Shown here: positions 42,412 to 50,641 of the stretch, in pieces | Numbering within the stretch: position 1 is the stretch's first letter | Layout of the letters: the number at the start of each line of letters is the position of its first letter | DNA from: Actinomadura sp. KC06 | GTDB lineage: Bacteria > Actinomycetota > Actinomycetes > Streptosporangiales > Streptosporangiaceae | DNA length: 54,833 nucleotides | Reading direction: 5' to 3' | Assembly (NCBI RefSeq): GCF_004348735.1 | Contig: NZ_SMKT01000046.1 | Location: 1 to 54,833, forward strand | The notes under the pieces: generated by a model | Database searches by the model: none | Told to the model about the DNA's origin: nothing | The model's input: only the letters and a program-made list of their open reading frames with translations | Program-made: the position numbers and the translations under genes

Positions 42412-43302
42412 GTGCAACGCAAGATGACGCTGCTCGGCGCCGCGCTGCTCGCGGCGGGAGCGCTGTCGGCCATTCTGCCGATGTCGTCGGCGGCCGCCGC
42501 GGACTGCGCGACGGCATGGGACGCCTCCAAGGTCTACACCGGCGGCGCGGTCGTGTCGCACGGCGGGCACAACTGGACGGCGAAATGGTGGACGCTGAAC
42601 GAGTCACCGGGAAACACGATGGTTTGGGCAGACCAGGGGAACTGCGGTGGGTCCAGCGGTCCCACCGACCCGCCCGGCAGCAGTGCCTTCGTGGTGACCG
42701 AAGCGCAGTTCAACCAGATGTTCCCGAGCCGCAATTCCTTCTACACCTACACCGGCCTGACCGCCGCCATGTCGGCCTACCCCGCCTTCGCCAACACCGG
42801 CAGCGACACGGTCAAGAAGCAGGAGGCGGCCGCCTTCCTCGCCAACGTCAACCATGAGACCGGCGGCCTCGTCCACATCGTCGAGCAGAACAAGGACAAC
42901 TACCCGCACTACTGCGACAGGAGCCAGCCCTACGGATGTCCCGCGGGGCAGGCCGCCTATTACGGCCGCGGACCCATCCAGCTGAGCTGGAACTTCAACT
43001 ACAAGGCCGCGGGCGACGCGCTCGGCATCGACCTGCTGAACAACCCGTGGCAGGTGGAGCGGGACGCGGCCACGGCGTGGAAGACCGCCATCTGGTACTG
43101 GATGACGCAGAACGGTCCGGGCACCATGACCCCGCACAACGCGATGGTCAACGGGCGCGGATTCGGCGAGACGATCCGCAGCATCAACGGAAGCCTGGAG
43201 TGCAATGGCGGCAATCCGTCCCAGGTGCAGAGCCGGGTGAACGCCTACAAGCGGTTCACCCAGCTGCTCGGTGTTCCCACCGGTGACAACCTGACCTGCT
43301 GA
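42412..43302 (+). CDS. Secreted GH19 chitinase with CBM5/12 domain (296 aa)
   Basis: Hydrolyses chitin outside the cell. A signal peptide (~30 residues, ending SAAAA) is followed by a CBM5/12 chitin-binding module (CATAWDASKVYTGGAVVSHGGHNWTAKWWT). A Gly/Ser/Pro linker leads to the GH19 domain from ~93. The catalytic acid is Glu149 in NHETGG and the base Glu158 in VEQNK, nine residues apart as in Streptomyces GH19 enzymes. The GRGPIQLSWNFNY block is present. AAAGGATGTGAT, one mismatch from a full anti-SD complement, sets the GTG start at 42412 (GTG 42409 or ATG 42424 possible). It is 125 bases after LPMO copy 2. Confidence 0.92.
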   Translation: MQRKMTLLGAALLAAGALSAILPMSSAAAADCATAWDASKVYTGGAVVSHGGHNWTAKWWTLNESPGNTMVWADQGNCGGSSGPTDPPGSSAFVVTEAQFNQMFPSRNSFYTYTGLTAAMSAYPAFANTGSDTVKKQEAAAFLANVNHETGGLVHIVEQNKDNYPHYCDRSQPYGCPAGQAAYYGRGPIQLSWNFNYKAAGDALGIDLLNNPWQVERDAATAWKTAIWYWMTQNGPGTMTPHNAMVNGRGFGETIRSINGSLECNGGNPSQVQSRVNAYKRFTQLLGVPTGDNLTC

Positions 43303-43359
43303 CGGAAACATATAAATCCGATCGCGGATAGACCCCCTCGCGCGCGATCGCCCCGCATC

Positions 43360-43393
43360 CGACCCGCGTCCGGCCGCCCCCGGACGCGGGTCG
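43360..43393. terminator. Bidirectional terminator hairpin, 14-bp stem
   Basis: CGACCCGCGTCCGG (43360-43373), loop CCGCCC, then the perfect complement to 43393. It lies in the 100-base gap between the chitinase and the convergent secreted-protein gene, so it can end both transcripts. No T-tract is present, as is usual in high-GC actinobacteria. Confidence 0.85.
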
Positions 43394-43402
43394 TCCGCGT
43401 TC

Positions 43403-44821
43403 TCACCTCTTGTCGTCCCCGGCGGGAACGTAGAGGCGGATGTCGTCGACGTGCGCCGAGCCCTCGTAGTAGTTCAGGTGCGGGTCGCCGATGATGAAGG
43501 AGTCCGGATAGGCCGAACCCTTCGGCCATGAGTGCTCGGTCGTGAACGTCCCGGCGGGGCCGGTGTGCTTCAGTTCGCGGTCGAAACGGCCGTCGTATTC
43601 GTCCGGGGTCTGGTTGTAGTGCCAGATCGGACGGCCGTCCTCCACGAAATCGTGGTGGACGCGCAGTGTCGTCTGCCCGGTGTTGAGGAACGGGCCGCTC
43701 ATTTCGAGCGTGTAGCCGGTGCGGTCGCGTTCGACGGCGAACGTGTAGGACGCCTTCGGCAGCAGTTCCGGCCGCAGTTCGGCGCTGGTGAGGTGCTGGC
43801 GGAACCTGCCGCCCGGCCCGTACGGCTCGTCCATGGACACGTTCCCGCAGGCCGTCTTGATGTAGTACTCGTTGCTGATGTTGTTGTTGGCCGCCTCGCG
43901 GAACTTGTCGCCGCGCACGAACAGCGCGTTGACGCCGTTGAAGGTGCCCTCGAACGTCCGGTAGATCTCGCCGGTCTTCGGGTTGCAGGTCCCGGCGTTC
44001 TTCCAGCGCTCGTCGTCGCTGTAGTAGCCGTCCATGATGACCTTGCGCCGGTAGTGGATGCCGGGGTTGCCGTGCGGCGCCGGGGTCGCGTAGTCGAGGA
44101 TCGTCAGGTAGTAGAACCCGTTCTCCTTCGTCACGTCGGGATAGTCGCAGCGCGACTTGCCGGGCAGCGCGCCCTGGAACGTCCACGGGTACCGGGTCTT
44201 GCAGGGTTCGCGGGTGTAGCCGTTGTGCTTGCCGCCGTAGTCGAACGTGCCGCCGCGCTCGCCGCCGAAGTCGATGCCGCGCAGCGTCATCTCCACGCGG
44301 TAGCGCGGCGGGAGCGGGCGCGTCGGGCGGATGAGGACGCCGGCGTCCCAGCTCGGCTCGGAGATCCGCGCGGCCTTCTGCCCGCCCGGCAGGGACGCGG
44401 TCGACAGGCCGGGCCGCGAGTCGGGACGGCCGTCGCGGTCCTTGTCGACGGCGGCGACCTCGGCGGTCAGCCATCCGCCGCGGCCGAACGCGACGCGCTT
44501 GCGGAAGACGTTCAGGGTGGCGAGCTGCCGCGCGAACAGCGGCCCGCTGATCTTCTTCCAGGCGTCGCCGTCGTCGTCGAACGCGTCGACGTGCCACGGG
44601 CTGCCCGGACCCTGCGGGTCGAGGCGCCACGGTGCCCCGTCGACCTTCAGCGGCCGGTCGAAGCCCTCATGATCGACCAGGACCCAGCGCCCGCCCTCCG
44701 CGAGCCCGGCCACGGTGCCGGACGCGTCGGCGGCACCGCCCGGCCAGGCCGCCGCCGGGACGACCGTCGCCGCCGCCGTCGCGCCCGCGGCCAGCATGGT
44801 GACCTTCCACGATCTCCTCAA
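43403..44821 (-). CDS. Secreted protein of unknown function (472 aa)
   Basis: I do not recognise the family. A signal peptide is clear (MRRSWKVTMLAAGATAAATV ending near PAAA). The mature part is beta-rich, with many Tyr/Trp/Gly and several Cys, and may be a concanavalin/jelly-roll sandwich. It includes the blocks FDYGGKHNGY and YYLTILDYATPAPHGNPG and ends IIGDPHLNYYEGSAHVDDIRLYVP, the last strand style of carbohydrate-binding sandwiches. I therefore suspect polysaccharide binding or cleavage, without an identified catalytic motif. The start is a TTG at 44821 with GAGGGGG six bases upstream, preferred because it supplies the basic n-region. It is divergent from the Nur-box operon. Confidence 0.7.
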   Translation of the reverse strand: MRRSWKVTMLAAGATAAATVVPAAAWPGGAADASGTVAGLAEGGRWVLVDHEGFDRPLKVDGAPWRLDPQGPGSPWHVDAFDDDGDAWKKISGPLFARQLATLNVFRKRVAFGRGGWLTAEVAAVDKDRDGRPDSRPGLSTASLPGGQKAARISEPSWDAGVLIRPTRPLPPRYRVEMTLRGIDFGGERGGTFDYGGKHNGYTREPCKTRYPWTFQGALPGKSRCDYPDVTKENGFYYLTILDYATPAPHGNPGIHYRRKVIMDGYYSDDERWKNAGTCNPKTGEIYRTFEGTFNGVNALFVRGDKFREAANNNISNEYYIKTACGNVSMDEPYGPGGRFRQHLTSAELRPELLPKASYTFAVERDRTGYTLEMSGPFLNTGQTTLRVHHDFVEDGRPIWHYNQTPDEYDGRFDRELKHTGPAGTFTTEHSWPKGSAYPDSFIIGDPHLNYYEGSAHVDDIRLYVPAGDDKR

Positions 44822-44924
44822 GACGAGCCCCCTCTCTCGCGGGGACCCTACGGTCGCCGGGACCCGCCTCTAGCGGCACGGCGCGGCGTCTTGCCCGCCC
44901 CTTGGCCGAGTCCGGGAACCTCTC

Positions 44925-44941
44925 TTGCAATAATGTTGCAA
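44925..44941. promoter_or_regulatory. Nur box TTGCAA-TAATG-TTGCAA
   Basis: An exact match to TTGCAA-N5-TTGCAA, the consensus of the nickel-responsive Fur-family repressor Nur described in Streptomyces coelicolor. It lies 45 bases before the ATG of the binding-protein gene, where it could cover the promoter. It also lies 104 bases from the divergent secreted-protein gene. It supports nickel control of the operon to its right. Confidence 0.85.
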
Positions 44942-44985
44942 TTGCGGCTGAGATGCACCCAAATGGGCTGGTTTGCGAAGAGGTG

Positions 44986-46530
44986 ATGTGCGGCGTGCCG
45001 AGCGGTACCACGCGGCGTGGGTTCCTGGGGCTCGCGGGGGCGGCGGGCGGGGCCGTCCTGCTGAGCTCGTGCTCGTCCGGCGGGACGGAGTCCGGCCCGC
45101 CCCGCAAGGGCGGGACGCTGCGGGCGGTGTTCCCCGGGTCCGGCGCCAAGGAGACCATGGACCCGCACGCCCAGCGGCAGTTCGTCGATATCGCCCGGCA
45201 CAAGGCGGTCTTCGACAAGCTGGTCGACCTCGGCCCGACGCTGCGTCCGATGCCGCGACTCGCCCAGCGCTGGGAGACCAACGACGACGCCACCGTCTGG
45301 CGATTCCACCTGCGCGCCGCCACGTTCCATGACGGCCATGTGCTGGACGCCGACGACGTCCTCTACACGCTCGCCCGCATCCTCGACCCCAAGGGCGTCG
45401 ACCGCAGGGCGCGGGCCTCGCTGTCGAGCATCGATCTGCGGAAGTCGCGGGCGGCCGGCAAGCAGGTCGTGGAGATCGTGCTGACGCGTCCGAACGCCGA
45501 GCTGCCGTCACTGCTGGCCATGACCGGAACGGCCGTCGTGCGGCGCGGTTACAACGACCCGGCCGAGCCGGTCGGCACTGGACCGTTCCGATTCCAGTCG
45601 TTCACGGCCGGCCGCTCGTTCGCCGCCCGCCGGTTCGACGACCACTGGGACGGCCCCGCGCACCTGGACGAGCTGCGCATCCTGTCCGCCGAGACCGAGG
45701 CGCGGGCCAACGCCGTCCAGGCGGGGGAGGTCGAGTACGCGCACGAGATGACGCCCACGTTCGCCCGCGTCGTCAAGGCGAGCCGGAAGGTGCGGATCAT
45801 CGCCGCGCCCCGCAGCGGCGCCGAAGGCATCGTGATGAAGACCGACCGGCCGCCGTTCGACGACCCCGACGCGGCGATGGCCGTCAAGCTCCTCGCCGAC
45901 CGCGCCCGCCTGGTCGAGGTCGTCTTCGGCGGACGCGGCGCCATCGGCAACGACATGTACGGCAAGGGCTTCGCCTACTACCCCGGGGACGTCCCGCAGC
46001 GCGAGCAGAACGTCGAAGAGGCCCGCGCGCTGATCCGCAAGACGGGCCTGCTCAACAAGGAGGTCGACTTCTACACCTCCACGGCCGCCAACGGGTTCGT
46101 GGACGCGGCGCACCTGTTCGCCGAGCAGGCGGGCGAGGCCGGGCTGCGCGTGAAGGTCGTCACCGGGCCGCCGGAGAGCTACTACACCGACCAGCTCAAG
46201 ACGGGCCTGCTGGGCAGCCACCGCTGCGGGGCCATGCCGATCCCGACCTACATCAGCGACCGGCTCCTCACCGGCTCCCCGCAGAACGCCAGCGCCTGGG
46301 AGCGCGAGGACTTCGACAAGCAGTTCCGCCAGGCCCAGTCGATCGTGGACGAAGGGCAGCGCACGCAGCGCTACGGCGTCCTCCAGCAGCGCATCCACAA
46401 CGAGGGCGGCCTGCTGATCTGGGGCCACCCCGACTGGCTGAACGCCGTGTCCACCCGCCTGCACGGGGTGAAGGCCGCCCAGCCCAACACCGTCGACTGG
46501 GCCCGGTTCGACAACGTGTGGTTGGCCTGA
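44986..46530 (+). CDS. nikA: Nickel-type ABC transporter substrate-binding lipoprotein, family 5 (514 aa)
   Basis: Receptor of the importer. The N terminus has RRGFLGLAGAAGG and lipobox LLSSC (near 24-28), so it is a Tat-type lipoprotein. Then come GGTLRAVFPGSGAKETMDPH and SBP_bac_5 blocks (WRFHLRAATFHDGHVLDADDV, GTGPFRFQSFTAG). The start at 44986 has AGAGGTG directly upstream; an earlier frame opening at 44902 would place the Nur box inside the coding sequence and is less likely. The family covers peptides, opines and nickel; the nickel assignment rests on the exact Nur box in front. It is followed by the permease genes, near-overlapping. Confidence 0.85.
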   Translation: MCGVPSGTTRRGFLGLAGAAGGAVLLSSCSSGGTESGPPRKGGTLRAVFPGSGAKETMDPHAQRQFVDIARHKAVFDKLVDLGPTLRPMPRLAQRWETNDDATVWRFHLRAATFHDGHVLDADDVLYTLARILDPKGVDRRARASLSSIDLRKSRAAGKQVVEIVLTRPNAELPSLLAMTGTAVVRRGYNDPAEPVGTGPFRFQSFTAGRSFAARRFDDHWDGPAHLDELRILSAETEARANAVQAGEVEYAHEMTPTFARVVKASRKVRIIAAPRSGAEGIVMKTDRPPFDDPDAAMAVKLLADRARLVEVVFGGRGAIGNDMYGKGFAYYPGDVPQREQNVEEARALIRKTGLLNKEVDFYTSTAANGFVDAAHLFAEQAGEAGLRVKVVTGPPESYYTDQLKTGLLGSHRCGAMPIPTYISDRLLTGSPQNASAWEREDFDKQFRQAQSIVDEGQRTQRYGVLQQRIHNEGGLLIWGHPDWLNAVSTRLHGVKAAQPNTVDWARFDNVWLA

Positions 46531-46536
46531 CGTTGA

Positions 46537-46588
46537 GCCGAGCGAAGCTCGTCGATTGGTTGGCGGTGGGCGGGGGCTGGAGGACGGT
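46537..46588 (+). repeat. Dispersed repeat, copy A
   Basis: A ~52-base sequence starting GCCGAGCGAAGCTCGTC and ending GGCTGGAGGACGGT, which recurs with ~85% identity at 51192-51243. It contains the hairpin GAGC-GAA-GCTC. Here it lies in the nikA-nikB junction, and its GGAGG serves as the ribosome site for nikB. Confidence 0.7.
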
Positions 46589-46589
46589 G

Positions 46590-47534
46590 GTGCGTCATGC
46601 GGCGCGGCGCGTGTTGCTGGCTGTCGTCCAGCTCGCGTGCCTCGCCGTCCTGATCTTCCTGCTGACCTCGCTGCTGCCGGGGGACGCCGCCGAGGTCCAG
46701 TTCAACGAGCAGGCGGGGCTGGGGGAGGTCGCGCACCTGCGCGAGCAGCTCGGCCTCGACCGGCCGCTGGACGAGCGGTTCCTCGACTGGGCGGGCGCGC
46801 TCCTCTCCGGCGACCTCGGCACATCGCTCGTCGGCGGGACGCCGGTGACCGAGATCGTCACCGGCTCGCTCACCGCGACCGTGCTGCTCGCCGCCGTCAC
46901 GGCCGTGCTGCTGGTGCCGCTCGCGATGCTGCTCGGCCTGGCCGCGGGCCTGCGCGCGGGCGGACGCCTCGACCGCACGATCACAGCGGTCACGCTGGCG
47001 CTCAACTCCATTCCCGACTTCGTCCTCGCGCTGGCGCTGGTCGCGGTGTTCTCGCTGAAGCTGGGCTGGCTGCCGTCCACCTGGCTGGGCGCGGAGGGCG
47101 GCGAGCTGCTGACCCGGCCCGTCCTACTGGTGCTGCCGGTGGCGGTGCTGCTCGCCCGGACGGTCTGCACGCTGTCCCGGCAGATCAGGGCGGGCACGAT
47201 CGCGGCGCTGGAGGCGGGCTACACCGTCCAGGCGCGGCGGCTCGGGGTGCCGCGCGGCCGGCTGGTGCTGCGGCACGTGCTGCCGAACGCCGCCGTGCCG
47301 GGCGTCCAGGAGCTGGCGCGGACGGGCGACCAGCTCCTCGGCGGGGTGCTGATCGTCGAGGCGGTCTTCGCGATCCCCGGCACCGCCACGGCGCTGATCG
47401 AGGCGGTGCAGAGCCGCGACGTGCCGACCGTCCAGGCGCTGACGTTGCTGCTGGCGGCGGTGGCGCTGACGCTCAACATCGCCGCCGACCTGGTCTGCGA
47501 GCGCCTCGCGCCGCGCGCGGAGGTGCTGCGATGA
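46590..47534 (+). CDS. nikB: Nickel/dipeptide-type ABC permease, NikB-like (314 aa)
   Basis: Membrane subunit. It begins RHAARRVLLAVVQLACLAVLIFLLTSLLPGD, the standard NikB/DppB start, then GDLGTSLVGGTPV, about six membrane segments and the loop LVLRHVLPNAAVPGVQE. VEAVFAIPGTATALIEAV is the family's terminal block. The GTG at 46590 is chosen because GGAGG lies six bases before it. The frame is open from 46518, but that part encodes repeat sequence (AKLVDWLAVGGGW). The stop overlaps the next permease by ATGA. Confidence 0.88.
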   Translation: MRHAARRVLLAVVQLACLAVLIFLLTSLLPGDAAEVQFNEQAGLGEVAHLREQLGLDRPLDERFLDWAGALLSGDLGTSLVGGTPVTEIVTGSLTATVLLAAVTAVLLVPLAMLLGLAAGLRAGGRLDRTITAVTLALNSIPDFVLALALVAVFSLKLGWLPSTWLGAEGGELLTRPVLLVLPVAVLLARTVCTLSRQIRAGTIAALEAGYTVQARRLGVPRGRLVLRHVLPNAAVPGVQELARTGDQLLGGVLIVEAVFAIPGTATALIEAVQSRDVPTVQALTLLLAAVALTLNIAADLVCERLAPRAEVLR

Positions 47535-48358
47535 CCCGCCGCTTCTCCGCGCTGACGCTGGTGGCGGGGCTGCTGCTGGCCGTGCCCGTCCTGGTCGCGG
47601 CGCTCGGGCCCGTCCTCGCCCCGGCGATCACGCCCGAGGACGGCGCCCCCTACGTCACGGGCGGCGGCCACCTGCTCGGCACCGACGGGACGGGACGCGA
47701 CGTCCTCGGCCTCCTCCTGCGCGGCGGGCCCAGCGCCCTGGGCGTCGCCTGCTGCGCGGTCGCGCTCGCCTACGTCCTCGGCGGGACGCTCGGGCTCGCC
47801 GCCGCCACGACCCGGCACCGCTGGCTGGACGAGCTGGCGATGCGGCCGGTGGAGCTGATCCTGCCGATCCCGTCGCTGCTGATCATCAGCGTGGTCGGGG
47901 TCGGGTGGCGCGGGCGTCCTGAGGCCATCGCGCTCGCGGTCGCGGCGATCAACGTCCCGGCGGTGGCGCGGCTGGTGCGGGCGGCGGCGCTGGACGCGGC
48001 GAGCGGCCCGGTCGCCGAGGCGATGCGGATGCAGGGCGAATCGCGGGCCCGCGTCCTGTTCGGCCACATCGGACGGACCGTGCTGCCCGTGGCCGCCGCC
48101 GACGCCGGAACCCGCGTCTCATTCGCCGTCTTCACCGTCGCCGCCGCCAACTTCCTCGGCCTCGGCCTGGACCCGAACTCGCCCGACTGGGGCGTCGCCA
48201 TCGCCGCGAGCCGGGAGGCGCTGCTCGTCCAGCCGTGGGCGGTGTGCGCGCCCGCCGCGATGCTCGTCATGTTCACCGTCGGGCTGAACCTCCTCGCCGA
48301 CCGGCTCCTGAGCGGGCGCGCCCATGAGCGCCTGCGCAGCGCGAAGGCGGCACGATGA
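47531..48358 (+). CDS. nikC: Nickel/dipeptide-type ABC permease, NikC-like (275 aa)
   Basis: Second membrane subunit. One N-terminal membrane segment is followed by LLGTDGTGRDVLGLLLRGG, the NikC/DppC block, and then five or so segments. The coupling loop is EAMRMQGESRARVLFGHIGRTVLP, and FLGLGLDPNSPDWGVAI is typical of the family. It overlaps both neighbours by 4 bases (ATGA at each end). Confidence 0.9.
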   Translation: MTRRFSALTLVAGLLLAVPVLVAALGPVLAPAITPEDGAPYVTGGGHLLGTDGTGRDVLGLLLRGGPSALGVACCAVALAYVLGGTLGLAAATTRHRWLDELAMRPVELILPIPSLLIISVVGVGWRGRPEAIALAVAAINVPAVARLVRAAALDAASGPVAEAMRMQGESRARVLFGHIGRTVLPVAAADAGTRVSFAVFTVAAANFLGLGLDPNSPDWGVAIAASREALLVQPWAVCAPAAMLVMFTVGLNLLADRLLSGRAHERLRSAKAAR

Positions 48359-49854
48359 TCGAGGTCAGCGGGCTGACGGCGCGCACCGGGACGGCCGAGA
48401 TCCTGCGCGGGGTCGGCCTCGGCGTGCGGGCGGGCGGGGTGACGGCGCTGGTCGGGCCGTCCGGCAGCGGCAAGACGACCACCGCGCTCGCGTTGCTCGG
48501 CGAATCCGCGCCGGGCGTGGAGCTGCGCGGGACGGTCAAGGTCGGCGGCGTGCCGGTGGTGGACGAGCGCGGCGTCACGCCCGAGGCCGCCCGCCTGCGC
48601 GGACGGACGATCGCCTACCTGCCGCAGCATCCCGGCAGCGCCCTCAACCCCGCGCGCCGCACCGGTGCCGTCGTCAAGGAGCTGGCGCGGCTGCACGGAA
48701 CGACGACCGTCGCCGACGCCGTCAGCAAGGCCCAGCTGTCACCGGACAGATCGGTGCTGCGCCGCTTCCCGCACCAGTTCTCCGGCGGGCAGCGCCAGCG
48801 CGTCGCCCTCGCGCAGGTGCTGGCCTGCGGCCCCAAGGCGCTCATCCTGGACGAGCCCAGCACGGGCCTCGACACCGTGACGCGCATGCGGCTCGTCCAG
48901 GAACTCTCCGCCCTTGCCGCCGACGGAATGGCGCTGCTGCTCCTCAGCCACGACCACGATCTTGTCGGTGCCCTGGCCGACCATGTCGTCATGCTGGACG
49001 ACGGCCGCGTCACCGGCCAGGGCGCGCCGCAGGAGGTCCTGCCCGCAGCGGCGGCACCGGCACGCCTCCGCAAGCCCGCGCCCGATGCGCCAGCGCGTCT
49101 GGAAACTCGGAATCTGACCGCCTGGCTGCGCGCCGGAGGACGGGGCGAGGTCCTGCACGACGTCTCCTTGTCGCTGCCACCGGGAGGCAGCCTGGCCGTC
49201 GCCGGGCCTTCGGGCGGAGGCAAGACGACCCTGGCCCGATGCATAGCGGGCCTCCACGAACGGCATCGAGGGAACGTCCTCCTGGACCGGACGCCCCTGC
49301 TGCCGCTCCGCCGCCGTGACCGGACGCAGAAGCGCCGCGTCCAGTACGTGTGGCAGGAGGTCCGCGGCTCGTTCGACGAGCGCCGCACCGTGCTCGACCA
49401 GGTGGCCCGGACCGCCGTCAAGCTCCGCGAATCACCCCCGGCGAAGGCGGATGCGGAGGCCGCCGATCTCCTCGCCCGCCTGGGCGTCGAACCGGACACC
49501 GCGCGCCGCCCCCCGTCCGCCCTCTCCGGCGGAGAACTCCAGCGGGCGGCGTTCGCCCGCGCCGCCCTGGCCCGTCCCGACGTGCTGATCTGCGACGAGA
49601 TCACCACGGCGCTCGACGCCGCCGCCACCGGCCGCGTCCTGGACGAGATCGCACGGCTGCGCGCGGACGGCACGTCCGTCCTGTGGATCGGCCACGACCT
49701 GGCGCTGCTGGCCCGCGTCGCGGACGAGCTGATCGTCCTCGACGGCGGGCGCGTGGTCGACAGCGGCGACCTCGACCACGTCCTCGAAACACCCGAGTCC
49801 GGTACGACCCGCCTGCTGATCCAGGCGGCCCGACCCCAACGGAGGGAACCATGA
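48355..49854 (+). CDS. Fused NikD-NikE-type double ATPase (499 aa)
   Basis: Two ATPase domains in one protein. Domain 1 has GPSGSGKTT at 37-45, the signature FSGGQRQR near 141 and LILDEPSTGLD. Domain 2 starts near 245 and has GPSGGGKTT, LSGGELQR and LICDEITTALD. The linker (about 220-245) is short and there is no oligopeptide-type Cys cluster, unlike the other fused ATPase in the window (29112-30896). This compact form suits the nickel branch. It overlaps the NikC-like gene by ATGA, and its stop overlaps the methyltransferase start. Confidence 0.92.
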   Translation: MIEVSGLTARTGTAEILRGVGLGVRAGGVTALVGPSGSGKTTTALALLGESAPGVELRGTVKVGGVPVVDERGVTPEAARLRGRTIAYLPQHPGSALNPARRTGAVVKELARLHGTTTVADAVSKAQLSPDRSVLRRFPHQFSGGQRQRVALAQVLACGPKALILDEPSTGLDTVTRMRLVQELSALAADGMALLLLSHDHDLVGALADHVVMLDDGRVTGQGAPQEVLPAAAAPARLRKPAPDAPARLETRNLTAWLRAGGRGEVLHDVSLSLPPGGSLAVAGPSGGGKTTLARCIAGLHERHRGNVLLDRTPLLPLRRRDRTQKRRVQYVWQEVRGSFDERRTVLDQVARTAVKLRESPPAKADAEAADLLARLGVEPDTARRPPSALSGGELQRAAFARAALARPDVLICDEITTALDAAATGRVLDEIARLRADGTSVLWIGHDLALLARVADELIVLDGGRVVDSGDLDHVLETPESGTTRLLIQAARPQRREP

Positions 49855-50624
49855 CCGAGACCGCCACCTGGCAGGAATGGCAGGAAAGCTGGGACCGCCA
49901 GCAGGAGTGGTACATGCCCGACCGCGAGGAGCGCTTCCGCGTCATGCTCGACACGGTCGAGGCGGTCGCCGGGCCCGAGCCGGCCGTCCTCGACCTCGCC
50001 TGCGGGACGGGCACCATCACCGACCGGCTGCTGAGGCGCTTCCCCGGCGCCCGCGCCACGGGCGTCGACATCGACCCGGCCCTGCTCACCATCGCGGGAG
50101 GGCACTTCGCCGGCGACGAGCGGGTGGAACTGGTGACCGCCGACCTGACCGACCCGTCCTGGACGGACGCCCTGCCGCACCGCTCGTACGACGCCGTCCT
50201 CACGGCCACCGCCCTGCACTGGCTGGACACCGAGCCGCTCCGCGTCCTGTACGGGCGCATCCACGGCGTGCTCAGGGACGGCGGCGTGTTCCTCAACGCC
50301 GACCACATGACCGACGAGTCCACGCCCCGCCTCAACGCGGCGGCCGAGGCGTTCCACGCCGCCCGGCGGGAACGCGAGCGGGCCGCGGGCGCGCTCGACT
50401 GGCCGAACTGGTGGACGAAGGTCGCCGCCGACCCCGTCCTCGCCGAGCCGGCCCGCCGCCGGTTCGCGATGCTCGGCGACCCCCGCAGCCCGGACGGCGC
50501 GCACCGGGCCGACCGTCCGACCACGACCCGATGGCACCTGGACGCCCTCCGCGAACAGGGCTTCGCGGAGGCCCGCCAGGTCTGGTGCTCGCACAGCGAC
50601 GCCCTGGTGGCGGCCCTGCGCTAG
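49851..50624 (+). CDS. Class I SAM-dependent methyltransferase in Nur-box operon (257 aa)
   Basis: Methyltransferase_11/25-type Rossmann enzyme. Motif I VLDLACGTGTITD is at 45-57, the acidic GVDIDPALL near 70, and the post-motif region DAVLTATALHWLD near 112. An Arg/Glu-rich helix near 165 and a C-terminal HLDALREQGFAEARQVW close the fold. It is the last cistron, with GGAGGG upstream and a 4-base overlap with the ATPase gene, so it is co-expressed with the nickel importer. Its substrate is unknown; a small-molecule metal chelator is one possibility (inference). Confidence 0.88.
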   Translation: MTETATWQEWQESWDRQQEWYMPDREERFRVMLDTVEAVAGPEPAVLDLACGTGTITDRLLRRFPGARATGVDIDPALLTIAGGHFAGDERVELVTADLTDPSWTDALPHRSYDAVLTATALHWLDTEPLRVLYGRIHGVLRDGGVFLNADHMTDESTPRLNAAAEAFHAARRERERAAGALDWPNWWTKVAADPVLAEPARRRFAMLGDPRSPDGAHRADRPTTTRWHLDALREQGFAEARQVWCSHSDALVAALR

Positions 50625-50641
50625 CGGACCCCGCGCAAGGG

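Noticed and set aside
44902..44985. An extended N terminus of the nickel-type binding protein starting at 44902
   Set aside because: It would place the Nur box within the coding sequence and put extra residues before the Tat/lipoprotein signal. ATG 44986 has a ribosome site.
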